DNA of 64,000 nt from Stratiformator vulcanicus. GTDB taxonomy: Bacteria > Planctomycetota > Planctomycetia > Planctomycetales > Planctomycetaceae. Positions 37,360 to 45,653 of this stretch are shown here, in pieces. The stretch is from the NCBI RefSeq assembly GCF_007744515.1, contig NZ_CP036268.1, positions 5,100,201 to 5,164,200 on the forward strand, read 5' to 3'. A program made the position numbers and the translations under genes. The first letter of the stretch is position 1; every line of letters starts with the position of its first letter. The notes beneath the pieces are model-generated. The model worked only from the letters and a program-made list of their open reading frames with translations. It ran no database searches and was not told the origin of the DNA.

Positions 37360-37908
37360 GTGATCCTCATGATCTGTCGGGCAGTGCAACGAGCGAGAAG
37401 CGTGCGACTCTTTGTCGTCGCTGCGAGTTGTTGCGCGCTGCTCGGTTGTGGATACACAATCGGCAACGACTTCGATCCGGGGGTCCGTACCGTCGCGGTT
37501 CCGGTCTTCAAGTCGATCCTGTTCCGCCGAGAGATCGAATTCCGACTGACCGAAGCGGTCCAAAAAGAAATTCAGAATCGGACGCCCTTTCGCATCGCCC
37601 ACCAATCGACGGCCGATACGCGGTTGCTCGGCAAAGTGGTCGAGTATCAAAAGCAACAGGGCGTCACCGGCCTGGCCGGACAGCAACGTGGGCTGCCGTT
37701 GGTCCTTTCGGTCGAAGTCGTGTGGGAAGACCAACGCGACAAACGGGTTATTGCCCGCTCGCAAGTTCCCATTCGACCGGAGTCGGTGCGTCTGTTCTCA
37801 CAAGGCAACTTCGCTATCGAAACCGGGCAGTCGATGCGCACCGCCGAGCAAGACGCCATCGACGAACTCGCCACCCGCATCGTCGACCTCATGGAAACCC
37901 CCTGGTGA
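37360..37908 (+). CDS. LptE-like lipoprotein
   Basis: 182 residues from a GTG at 37360; the ATG at 37369 is an equally good start. The lipobox CCALLGC is followed by GYTIGNDFDPGVRTVAVPVFKS, the typical opening of LptE (RlpB) family proteins that partner LptD in lipopolysaccharide insertion. YRR-type pattern EIEFRLTEAVQKEIQNRTPF and the C-terminal DAIDELATRIVDLM agree. It directly follows the BamD-like gene and is probably co-transcribed. Together they suggest outer-membrane assembly genes in a planctomycete. Confidence 0.78.
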   Translation: MILMICRAVQRARSVRLFVVAASCCALLGCGYTIGNDFDPGVRTVAVPVFKSILFRREIEFRLTEAVQKEIQNRTPFRIAHQSTADTRLLGKVVEYQKQQGVTGLAGQQRGLPLVLSVEVVWEDQRDKRVIARSQVPIRPESVRLFSQGNFAIETGQSMRTAEQDAIDELATRIVDLMETPW

Positions 37909-37932
37909 GGCATCCGCCTCCTTGTGCCTGCG

Positions 37933-37950
37933 GGGGCGTCACGCCCCTTT
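37933..37950 (+). terminator. possible terminator after lptE-like gene
   Basis: A 6-bp GC stem (GGGGCG 37933-37938, CGCCCC 37942-37947) with loop TCA and a short TTT, 24 bases after the stop. It lies between two direct copies of TTGTGCCTGCGG. Confidence 0.45.
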
Positions 37951-37990
37951 GTGCCTGCGGCAGCTTTCGCATCGATGCATTGCTCTGACA

Positions 37991-38014
37991 CAAGCCCGCA
38001 GCGCAAGCAAGGGA
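37991..38014. repeat. solitary REP-like sequence
   Basis: Starts CAAGCCCGCAGCGCAAGC and ends GGGA, sharing the outer sequence and GCAAGC element with the RAYT-flanking 26-mers at 13056-13081 and 13623-13648, with small differences. Possible third, diverged member of that family. Confidence 0.5.
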
Positions 38015-38089
38015 CCGAACCAAGTGCGTCCCGACGCACCGCACCCCCGTCCCGCCTCAACACAAAAAGCGGCGAATCCTCTATTTGAC

Positions 38090-38872
38090 GTGAAGGCCGA
38101 TCTCCTTCGCGGTACAGTGTCATCGCCTAAGAAATCCCGCCCTTCCGCCCGCTTCGCCAATCTTCCGTTGAGAGTCCTCAGCTACAACATTCACAAAGGC
38201 GTCGGGGGGAGAGATCGGCAGTATTCGCTCGATCGAATTCTTGACGTCATTCGCGGCGAGCAGCCCGATATGGTCTGCCTGCAGGAAGTCGATCAGAACG
38301 TCAAACGCTCAAATTTCGATGACCAGCCGACCGCCATTGCCGGGGCCATCGAGGCGGTCGATTCTCTCTATCAGCTCAACGTGCCCAAGCGCGAGGGAGG
38401 ATACGGGAACCTGATCGCGACCCGCTTTCCGGTCGTGAGCAAACATCACCTCTCGCTGCGGAAAGGCCGCCGGAAGAATCGCGGCGCGCAGATCGTCGTC
38501 GTTCGCACGCCCCGTGGGCGGTTCCGCGTTGTGAATATTCACTTGGGACTGGCTGAAAAGGAACGCATCTGGCAGATCGAGCATTTGCTGTCGCATCGGC
38601 TGTTCCTCGAAGCCGACGATCTACCCACGTTGGTGATCGGCGATACAAACGACTGGCGGAACAATCTCGAAGACGGTCCGTTTCTGGCCGCCGGTTTCCG
38701 CAAGCTGACCCGACCCCCGAGCCGCTATCGCAGCTTCCCCGCGTTCTTGCCGATGGCCGGTCTCGACAAGGCCTTCGTCCGCGATGTGCCTGAGGCGAAA
38801 GCCCGAGTCGTGCGCACCCGGCTCTCGCGAGAGGCCTCGGACCATCTGCCAATTGTGGTCGAGCTCGGCTGA
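38090..38872 (+). CDS. endonuclease/exonuclease/phosphatase (EEP) family protein
   Basis: 260 residues from a GTG at 38090. GTG 38117 and TTG 38168 are alternatives; no ATG lies before the conserved start and the frame upstream runs through lptE and repeats. The EEP blocks are RVLSYNIHKGVGG, DMVCLQEVDQN (Glu metal ligand), VVNIHLGL, LVIGDTNDWRNN and the C-terminal SDHLPIVVEL (Asp-His pair). Members hydrolyse DNA, phospholipid or phosphodiester bonds. The cytosolic form here has no signal peptide. The exact substrate is unknown. Confidence 0.82.
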   Translation: MKADLLRGTVSSPKKSRPSARFANLPLRVLSYNIHKGVGGRDRQYSLDRILDVIRGEQPDMVCLQEVDQNVKRSNFDDQPTAIAGAIEAVDSLYQLNVPKREGGYGNLIATRFPVVSKHHLSLRKGRRKNRGAQIVVVRTPRGRFRVVNIHLGLAEKERIWQIEHLLSHRLFLEADDLPTLVIGDTNDWRNNLEDGPFLAAGFRKLTRPPSRYRSFPAFLPMAGLDKAFVRDVPEAKARVVRTRLSREASDHLPIVVELG

Positions 38873-38890
38873 CGGCATTGCTACAGGCGA

Positions 38891-39388
38891 TTATCGGCCG
38901 AAGGCACCGACGCCGGTGGCGAACATCACGGCGACGAGCACGCCGACAACCACTGCCAATACGAGCAAGCCGATGACTGTCGTCAAACCGGCCAGACCCA
39001 TCGACTTCGGAAACGAAGTCGGAAGCATTGCCGAAATAAAACCGGAGAGAACGAGGAATGCAACCGGAATCGAAATCGCCGTCGCTACCGTGATCAGCGG
39101 ACTATCCGGTCCGAAGGTCATTCCGACGAGAAGGCCGACCGTGAATCCCATCAGATTATTCACGATCGTCGAGGCAAACATAATACCGTACGCTTTGCCG
39201 AAGTCGGGTTCCGGCACGGCGTCCGCCGACGCGAGCCTGTTGAACAGCGAACAAGCCGCCCTGAATATGACCGCGGTGATCAGGCTACCGATTAAGGCCG
39301 AACAAATTGTCCCACCGATAGCTCGGCCCAGCGCCGAAGCCAATCGATTCTCCTGAGCAAACAGGACCACCGGTTCGATCAGTTCCAC
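38891..39388 (-). CDS. membrane protein with four helices
   Basis: 165 residues from a GTG at 39388. This start is chosen because TTTAGGAG lies seven bases before it; the frame extends further to 39490. Four transmembrane helices are visible (GGTICSALIGSLITAVIFRAA, IMFASTIVNNLMGFTVGLLVGM, LITVATAISIPVAFLVLSGFI, LAGLTTVIGLLVLAVVVGVLVAVMF). No family recognised. Divergent from lpdA. Confidence 0.65.
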   Translation of the reverse strand: MELIEPVVLFAQENRLASALGRAIGGTICSALIGSLITAVIFRAACSLFNRLASADAVPEPDFGKAYGIMFASTIVNNLMGFTVGLLVGMTFGPDSPLITVATAISIPVAFLVLSGFISAMLPTSFPKSMGLAGLTTVIGLLVLAVVVGVLVAVMFATGVGAFGR

Positions 39389-39505
39389 GTCGCAACTCCT
39401 AAAGCGCATTCCGCGAGGCACATTCTGATAGCCGAAGTGCTCAAAGAGTACCCACGGTGTAAGCAAGAACAAGTCTCTTCGGCATCTCATTGAGACAAAT
39501 CGATT

Positions 39506-39533
39506 GGAGGCCGATCCGTGAGCGGATGCCTCC
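39506..39533. other. bulged hairpin in the membrane-protein/lpdA divergent region
   Basis: GGAGGC (39506-39511) pairs with GCCTCC (39528-39533), and ATCCG pairs with CGGAT inside, with a two-base bulge. It may be regulatory or a REP-like repeat. Confidence 0.35.
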
Positions 39534-39599
39534 GGACGACCGCCGGGTTATGATGAAGCAAATCCCTTCGACGTAACTCGCAACGCCCGCAAGAACACG

Positions 39600-40982
39600 A
39601 TGCCGCAACACGATTTGGTGATTATTGGAGCAGGACCCGGCGGATATGTCGCCGCAATTCGAGCCGCCCAGCTCGGACTCAACGTCGCCTGCGTCGAATT
39701 CGAAAAAGCCCTCGGAGGAACCTGCCTGCGGGTCGGCTGCATTCCCAGCAAAGCCCTGCTCGAATCGAGCGAGAAGTACGCGGAAGCGAAAGACGGATTC
39801 GCCGACCGCGGCATCACGATCGACGGGCTCAAGCTCGATCTGTCGAAGATGATCGGCAACAAGAATCGCACGGTGAAAACGCTCACCGGCGGGATCGACG
39901 GCCTGTTCAAAAAGAACAAGGTCACGCGCTACAACGGCTTCGGGCGACTCGACGGACCGGGACGCGTCATCGTGCAGTCTCCCGACGGGAAAGAGACGGA
40001 AGTCGAGACGAAGTCGGTCCTCATCGCGACCGGTAGCGTCCCCGCTTCACTGCCCGGCATCGAGATCGACGGCGACTTCGTCGTCTCGAGTACCGAGGCC
40101 CTCGACTTTGAAAAGGTTCCCGATCACTTGGTCGTGATCGGCGGCGGCTACATCGGCCTCGAAATGGGGACCGTGTGGCGACGGCTCGGCTCGAAGGTCA
40201 CCGTGCTCGAATACCTCGACCGCATCCTGCCGATCTCCGACGGAGAGATCGCCAAGGAGGCCGAGAAGATCTTCCGCAAGCAGGGGCTCGACATCCGGCT
40301 CGGCACGAAGGTCGTGGGCATCGACTACGACAAGAGCCAAGTGCTCGTCGAAGGCGGCGACCCGATCAAGTGCGACAAGGTGCTGATGTCGGTCGGACGT
40401 CGCCCTTACACCGACAGCCTCGGCTTGGAAACAGTCGGTATCGAAACCGATCGCCGCGGATTCATTCCGGTCGACGACCACTACACCACGGCAGCCGAAG
40501 GTGTTTACGCAGTCGGCGATGTCATCGGCGGAGCAATGCTCGCCCACAAGGCTGAGGAAGAAGCCATCGCCTGCGTCGAAATGCTCGCGACCGGTCACGG
40601 CCACATCAATTACGGTGCGATCCCCAGCGTCGTTTACACCAGCCCCGAGATCGCCGCGGTGGGCCGGACCGAAGAAGAACTCAAAGAAGACGGCGTCTCC
40701 TACAAGAAAGGGTCGTTCCCCTTCATGGCCAATGGACGAGCCAAAGCGATCGGGCACACCGAAGGCAAGGTGAAGATTCTGGCTGACGCGAAAACCGACC
40801 GCGTTTTGGGCGTTCACATCATCGGCCCGCACGCCGGTGATTTAATTGCCGAGTGTGCCGTCGCCATGGAATTCGGAGCCTCCAGCGAAGACATCGCCCG
40901 CAGTTGCCACGCCCACCCGACGTTGGCCGAAGCCGTCAAAGAAGCCGCCCTCGCCGTCGACGGGCGAGCCGTTCACTTCTAA
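39600..40982 (+). CDS. lpdA: dihydrolipoyl dehydrogenase
   Basis: 460 residues. FAD-binding GAGPGGYVAAIRAAQLG (N-terminus), redox disulfide GGTCLRVGCIPSKALL (~residues 40-55), NAD-binding IGGGYIGLEMGTVWRRLGSKV, and the C-terminal HAHPTLAEAVKEAALAV with the catalytic His-Glu pair. It regenerates lipoamide in pyruvate and oxoglutarate dehydrogenases or the glycine cleavage system. Its E1/E2 partners are not in the window. The lipoate ligase gene lies ~1.4 kb downstream after an intervening sulfatase. Confidence 0.95.
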   Translation: MPQHDLVIIGAGPGGYVAAIRAAQLGLNVACVEFEKALGGTCLRVGCIPSKALLESSEKYAEAKDGFADRGITIDGLKLDLSKMIGNKNRTVKTLTGGIDGLFKKNKVTRYNGFGRLDGPGRVIVQSPDGKETEVETKSVLIATGSVPASLPGIEIDGDFVVSSTEALDFEKVPDHLVVIGGGYIGLEMGTVWRRLGSKVTVLEYLDRILPISDGEIAKEAEKIFRKQGLDIRLGTKVVGIDYDKSQVLVEGGDPIKCDKVLMSVGRRPYTDSLGLETVGIETDRRGFIPVDDHYTTAAEGVYAVGDVIGGAMLAHKAEEEAIACVEMLATGHGHINYGAIPSVVYTSPEIAAVGRTEEELKEDGVSYKKGSFPFMANGRAKAIGHTEGKVKILADAKTDRVLGVHIIGPHAGDLIAECAVAMEFGASSEDIARSCHAHPTLAEAVKEAALAVDGRAVHF

Positions 40983-41000
40983 TGTCACCAATTATTTCGA

Positions 41001-41044
41001 TTAGCCGCGACCGCGAGGGAGCGCTCCCTCGCGGTCGCGGCTAA
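41001..41044. repeat. perfect 44-bp palindrome
   Basis: Arms 41001-41022 and 41023-41044 are exact reverse complements without loop, starting TTAGCCGCGACCGCG. It lies in the 89-bp gap between lpdA and the next sulfatase. It could act as a terminator, but no T-run follows. Confidence 0.85.
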
Positions 41045-41071
41045 ACGATCTCTTGATACGAGGACACGATT

Positions 41072-42364
41072 TTGCGCTCCTTCGTAATCGCTTGCTTGAC
41101 GGTCGCATCCGGTGCCGGCATCGCCTTCGGCGACCGGCCAAACATCGTCCTCATTATGGCGGACGACCTCGGGGCCGATGCGATCGGCTGCTACGGCGGA
41201 GAAGGCGGTGAGACGCCGGTGCTTGATCAGCTCGCCGCGGACGGCATCCGCTTTACGCAGTGCTATTCGCAGCCGCTGTGTACGCCGACGCGGGTGCAGA
41301 TCATGACCGGGAAATACAACTTCCGGAACTACACCGACTTCGGCTACCTCAATCCGGACGAGACGACCTTCGCCGATGTCCTCAAAGAAGCCGGTTACCG
41401 GACGGGAGTCTTCGGTAAATGGCAGCTCTCCGGCAGCGGTCGCGAGTATCCCGCACACGCCGACCCCTCCGATTGGGGCTTCGACGAGTATTGCCTTTGG
41501 CAACTTAATTTTCGGCCGGGGCATGGGAATAAGGGCTCTCGTTATTGGGACCCGAAACTGGAAGATCGCGCCGGAATCATCGAGACGAGTGCGGACGACT
41601 TCGGCCCGGATATTTTTGTTGAGCGACTGTGCGGATTCATTTCGCAAGAAAGTGCCAAGCCCTTCTTCGCCTACTTTCCGATGGCGATCACTCATGACCC
41701 GTTCGTCCCGACACCGGAGCAAACATCCGCGCCGACCGCCGATCACACGAGTTCCAATCCGAAGTACTTCCCGGACATGGTCGCCTACACCGACACGATG
41801 GTCGGTCGCATCGTCAAGCAACTCGACGATCTCGGACTCCGCGAAAATACGATCCTGATTTTCACGACGGACAACGGCACGAGTTCGCGAGTCGTGATGT
41901 CGACCGTGGAGGGCACGGTTCGCGGAGCGAAAGGCCAGATGAACCGCGAGGGCATGTGGGTTCCACTAATCGTCAATTGGCCCGGCCATGTCGAAGCGGG
42001 TCAGGTGACCGACCGCTTGGTCGACTTCACCGACGTGCTACCGACATTGATGGCCGTGGCGAAGATTGACGCGGCTCCAGACCAGACATTGGACGGCCTG
42101 CCTTTCCTCGCCTCCCAAGGAGACCTGCCGAAGATCGAGCGGGAATGGATTTATTCCTGGTACGACCCGAAGCACTCCAAGAATGTCGGGCGATACAAAG
42201 GTGTGATGGCCGCCGATCGGACGCACCAACTGTTCCTAAAAGGAAAATGGCTGCGGCGGTGGGATGGCGAACCCTTCGCGGACGGCGATCGCGAAGCCGC
42301 CCGCAAAAAGCTTCAACCTGTACTTGATCGCTACGCGGCCCAAGGCGGAGTCATGTCCGAATGA
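41072..42364 (+). CDS. secreted sulfatase
   Basis: 430 residues. The start is a TTG at 41072 (TTG CGC TCC TTC), with AGGA upstream and a signal peptide (RSFVIACLTVASGAGIAFG) after it. Metal Asp pair in NIVLIMADDLGADAIG. The formylglycine motif is CTPTRVQIMTGKY (Cys-x-Pro-x-Arg). FTTDNGTSSRVVM and WPGHVEAGQV match arylsulfatase-type enzymes. The last bases overlap lplA (42361-42364). Confidence 0.93.
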   Translation: MRSFVIACLTVASGAGIAFGDRPNIVLIMADDLGADAIGCYGGEGGETPVLDQLAADGIRFTQCYSQPLCTPTRVQIMTGKYNFRNYTDFGYLNPDETTFADVLKEAGYRTGVFGKWQLSGSGREYPAHADPSDWGFDEYCLWQLNFRPGHGNKGSRYWDPKLEDRAGIIETSADDFGPDIFVERLCGFISQESAKPFFAYFPMAITHDPFVPTPEQTSAPTADHTSSNPKYFPDMVAYTDTMVGRIVKQLDDLGLRENTILIFTTDNGTSSRVVMSTVEGTVRGAKGQMNREGMWVPLIVNWPGHVEAGQVTDRLVDFTDVLPTLMAVAKIDAAPDQTLDGLPFLASQGDLPKIEREWIYSWYDPKHSKNVGRYKGVMAADRTHQLFLKGKWLRRWDGEPFADGDREAARKKLQPVLDRYAAQGGVMSE

Positions 42365-43116
42365 ACGTCGGTCCGTGCCGACTGCTCGAGCGGACCCATC
42401 CGGACTGCGCAGCCGACCTCGCATGCGACGAATTATTGCTGCGCGACCTCGATCAGCACGGTGGCGAGCCGATCTTGCGGTTGTGGGAACGGCCCGATGA
42501 AGCCGTTGTCCTCGGACGGGCCAATCGCGTTTCCGCGAACGTGAGCGTTGAAGCTTGCCTGGCCGACGGAGTACCGATCTTGCGGCGATGCAGCGGCGGC
42601 GGAACGGTAATGCTCGGACCGGGTTGCCTGTGCTATTCCCTATTCATTCCGATCGATCCGGGCGTCGCCAAAGACATTCACGGAAGCATTTCCGCGGCTC
42701 TCGAACCGTTGGCCCATTCGCTGAGCGACGCCTTGACGGGCGGATCTAGTGAGCTCACACCCGACGTCGCCGGAACGAGTGACCTGGTCATTGATGCCGT
42801 GAAGTTTTCGGGGAATGCGCAGCGATGGCTCAAGCACGCGATGCTGCATCACGGCACTTTGCTGTACGACTTCGATCTGGACCGGATTGGTCGCTATCTC
42901 ACGAAGCCGGAGCGATCGCCCGAGTATCGAACTGATCGCACGCACGGCGAATTCGTGCGGAATCTGCCGCTCAGGCGCGCGGCGATTCGTTCCGCTGTGA
43001 TCGCCGCTTATCAGGCCACAGCGGAAGCCACGATCCGCGAGCCAAACGATGCCGAGATTCAATCGCTCGTCAATGAGCGATACGCAACGCGCGACTGGAC
43101 TTGGAGCCGGGCTTGA
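42361..43116 (+). CDS. lipoate-protein ligase A-like protein
   Basis: 251 residues. ATG overlaps the sulfatase TGA (ATGA). WERPDEAVVLGRANR and LRRCSGGGTVMLGPGCLCYS correspond to the LplA lipoyl-AMP binding loops (RRxSGGG). The Lys in DAVKFSGNAQRW is the expected lipoate-binding Lys, and HGTLLYDFDL follows the LplA pattern. It attaches lipoate (or octanoate) to carrier domains. Being close to lpdA, it fits lipoic-acid metabolism. Only the domain without the C-terminal accessory domain is present. Confidence 0.85.
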   Translation: MNVGPCRLLERTHPDCAADLACDELLLRDLDQHGGEPILRLWERPDEAVVLGRANRVSANVSVEACLADGVPILRRCSGGGTVMLGPGCLCYSLFIPIDPGVAKDIHGSISAALEPLAHSLSDALTGGSSELTPDVAGTSDLVIDAVKFSGNAQRWLKHAMLHHGTLLYDFDLDRIGRYLTKPERSPEYRTDRTHGEFVRNLPLRRAAIRSAVIAAYQATAEATIREPNDAEIQSLVNERYATRDWTWSRA

Positions 43117-43133
43117 GCGGTAAAGGGGAGCCG

Positions 43134-43212
43134 ACAAGCCGCGCACGTAGTAAGCGGATGAGCGCGGGGAATCGTGCCGCCATTCGATCCGCTTACTTCG
43201 TGCGCGGCTTGT
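43134..43212. repeat. 80-bp palindromic intergenic element, copy 2
   Basis: Arms 43134-43159 and 43187-43212 (26 bp, one mismatch) surround a 27-bp centre. They match the arms of copy 1 at 30443-30522 apart from a few bases. Confidence 0.85.
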
Positions 43213-43241
43213 GAGCGTGCGAGTTTCGCATTTGATGTGAC

Positions 43242-43274
43242 AAAAAAACGGGGCGGCCTCGAAAGGCCGCCCCG
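43242..43274 (-). terminator. intrinsic terminator of the YTV gene
   Basis: On the minus strand a 10-bp GC stem (arms 43265-43274 and 43249-43258, loop 43259-43264) is followed by seven T residues. It starts 33 bases after the YTV stop. Confidence 0.9.
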
Positions 43275-43307
43275 CTCTTCATTGTCAGTCAGTGTCAGTC
43301 GATCGGC

Positions 43308-45185
43308 TTAGAGGCCGAGCATACCGAACAGACCGCACTTCGACTTCTTCGGTGCACAGCAGGTCGGAGCCGGCTCACAGCAAGTCGGGGCCGGGCTGCA
43401 ACAGGTCGTCGTCGGGCAAGAAGCCTGAACTTCAACCATTTCCGTGTGCGGGACCATCTTGCAGACGGTGTATTCGACTTCCTTTTCGACGGTCTGCGGG
43501 ACCATCACGGTGTAGGTGCTGGTCTTTTCTTCCTGAACACACTCGTAGGTCGTCACTTCGTACTCGCTGGTGCGCTCTTCAGCGACACAGACGGTCTTGG
43601 TGACGTCTTTGGTGCGTTCTTCGTCGACGTAGTTACAAACGGTCTTGGTCCGGGTGCGTTCTTCCGGAACCATCGTGCAGACCTTGTACTCGTAAGGAAC
43701 TTCTTCGCTCACCCACTCGCAAACCGTCTTGGTACCGGTACGCGTTTCCGGAACCATCGTGCAGACGGTGTACTCGTAAGGAACTTCTTCCTTGACCATT
43801 TCGCAGACCTTCTTGGTGCCGGTCCGCTCTTCGGTGGTCATGACGCAGACGGTGTAGTCATGGCTGACTTCTTCGTCGACGTAGTTGCAGACCTTTTTGG
43901 TGCGGGTCCGCGTTTCCGGAACCATGTTGCAAACGGTGTACTCGTACGGAACTTCTTCGGTCACGTACTCGCAAACCTTCTTGGTTGCGGTCTTGGTTTC
44001 GGGAACCATTTTGCAGACCTTGTATTCGTAGGTCTGCTCTTCATCGACGTATTCGCACTTCTTGACCATCTTCGTCCGGGTTTCCGGATGGCAGACGGTG
44101 ACGTTGTACTCGTACGGGACTTCTTCAGTCACGTATTCGTACGAAGTGTACTCGACTTCTTTTTGAACGACGTTGGGAACGTAGACCTTGTAGGTCTTTT
44201 GCTCGCAGCTGCCGCAAGAAGGAGCCGAGGTGCCGCAGCTATCGCAGCCGCTGTTGCAGCTACCGCAGGCCGGAGCCGGCGAAGCACAGACGCGTTCTTC
44301 CCAGTGACCTTCGTTGACGCAAACCGTCTTGGTCTTGGTAACCGGAACGCACTTCTGAACGTGCTTGGTTGCCGTGCGGGTTTCCGTGTGCGGAACCATC
44401 ACGGTGTATTCCTGCTCAACTTCTGACCAAACCGGCTTACGGACGGTCTTGGTGCCGGTCATGGTTTCGTACGTCGGAACGTGCACCGTGTAGGTGTATT
44501 CGACGTCTTTCCACATCGGCTTGCTGACGGTCTTGGTCGCGGTTTTGGTTTCGTAGCTCTTAACCATCACCGTGTACTCTTCGACTTCGTCGCTCCAGAC
44601 GGCCTTCTTGACAGTCTTGGTCGCGGTCCGCGTTTCGTACGTCGGAACGTTCACCGTGTAGGTGTATTCCTCTTCGCTCCAGACCGGCTTGCAGACGGTT
44701 TTCGTCGCGGTCTTGGTCTCGTAGCTCGGCACGTGCACGGTGTACTCGTACTCGACTTCGTTCTGCACCATCTTCTTGTGAGTCTTGGTGCCGGTCTTGG
44801 TTTCGTACTGCGGAACCATGACCGTGTAGGTCTCTTCGACCTCGCTGGTGACCGGAACCTTGACGGTGTAAGTCACCGTTTCGGTCGTGGTCTGCGGAAC
44901 CATCACGGTGTAGGTGCGGGTCTTCGTCTCGGTGACGGGGACCTTCTTCGTAACCGTGTAGGTTTTCGTCCGCTCTTCCGGGACGCAAACGGTTTCGGTG
45001 ACCGTCCGCGTCTCTGTGACATACTCCGGCTTCATGACGGTCTTTTCGACCATCGTGGTGCCGCAGCTCGCCGGCCCGCAATCGCTGCAGGGTGCGGCTT
45101 CGCCACACTCACTGCCGCACGACCCGGCGAAGGCCGCCTGAGCACAACAGACCGCGATAGCGGCCATCCAACCCGAAAAACGCAT
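43308..45185 (-). CDS. YTV-repeat cysteine-rich cell-surface protein
   Basis: 625 residues, AAGGAG upstream of the ATG. A signal peptide precedes a Cys cluster (CGSECGEAAPCSDCG). Then come >20 tandem repeats of ~18-24 residues built on EYTVxVPxYETKTxTKTV, later switching to EYKVCKMVPETKTATKKVCEYV. Cys returns in the second half and at the C-terminus (CPTTTCCSPAPTCCEPAPTCC). This is the planctomycete YTV (PF07639) repeat. YTV proteins are associated with the planctomycete cell wall fraction, with disulfide crosslinking suspected. The anchor at the C-terminal KCGLFGMLGL is unknown. Confidence 0.93.
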   Translation of the reverse strand: MRFSGWMAAIAVCCAQAAFAGSCGSECGEAAPCSDCGPASCGTTMVEKTVMKPEYVTETRTVTETVCVPEERTKTYTVTKKVPVTETKTRTYTVMVPQTTTETVTYTVKVPVTSEVEETYTVMVPQYETKTGTKTHKKMVQNEVEYEYTVHVPSYETKTATKTVCKPVWSEEEYTYTVNVPTYETRTATKTVKKAVWSDEVEEYTVMVKSYETKTATKTVSKPMWKDVEYTYTVHVPTYETMTGTKTVRKPVWSEVEQEYTVMVPHTETRTATKHVQKCVPVTKTKTVCVNEGHWEERVCASPAPACGSCNSGCDSCGTSAPSCGSCEQKTYKVYVPNVVQKEVEYTSYEYVTEEVPYEYNVTVCHPETRTKMVKKCEYVDEEQTYEYKVCKMVPETKTATKKVCEYVTEEVPYEYTVCNMVPETRTRTKKVCNYVDEEVSHDYTVCVMTTEERTGTKKVCEMVKEEVPYEYTVCTMVPETRTGTKTVCEWVSEEVPYEYKVCTMVPEERTRTKTVCNYVDEERTKDVTKTVCVAEERTSEYEVTTYECVQEEKTSTYTVMVPQTVEKEVEYTVCKMVPHTEMVEVQASCPTTTCCSPAPTCCEPAPTCCAPKKSKCGLFGMLGL

Positions 45186-45653
45186 CCCAATGTCTCCTTG
45201 AAAAAGACCCTATGAAGAAATGTGGCCCGATTCCCGAACTCTGGAAATCAAAACTGACCGAGCCGACCTCCGACTGCCGCCTGACCCTCCTGCCGTCCGC
45301 CGTCACGCGAGGGGATGAGCGACTCGCCGCAAACCCCAAATTCATCAATCTTCAAATAAAACCTAGCCGACCAATGTTAAGTTTTCCTAAACCCCCCATG
45401 TAGCCGATGTCCTTATCTTGTCGCGCGACCGAACCGAACGCAAATGGGGACTGGTGAACTTTGGCAACTTCCGGCGATAAGTGCGGACAGGTGGGATTTT
45501 CCGGTTGACCGGACCGTCCGCCATGCCATTCGCCCCCTATCGGACATCAGGAGAAACCCGGAACGAAGGCCCGCCTTGCCACGAGAAGCCGACACGCGAT
45601 CATTTTTGCGACATCAACGAGCGCGGATCATCACCCACGTCGTGCAGAGAAAT
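45186..45653. other. intergenic region upstream of the YTV gene
   Basis: 468 bp between two minus-strand genes; only the YTV promoter and RBS region at the left are expected. I see no further gene or RNA. Confidence 0.5.

Noticed and set aside
43446..45215. Plus-strand frames antisense to the YTV gene (326 and 244 residues)
   Set aside because: Low-complexity shadows of the tandem repeat; no motif, no ribosome-binding site.
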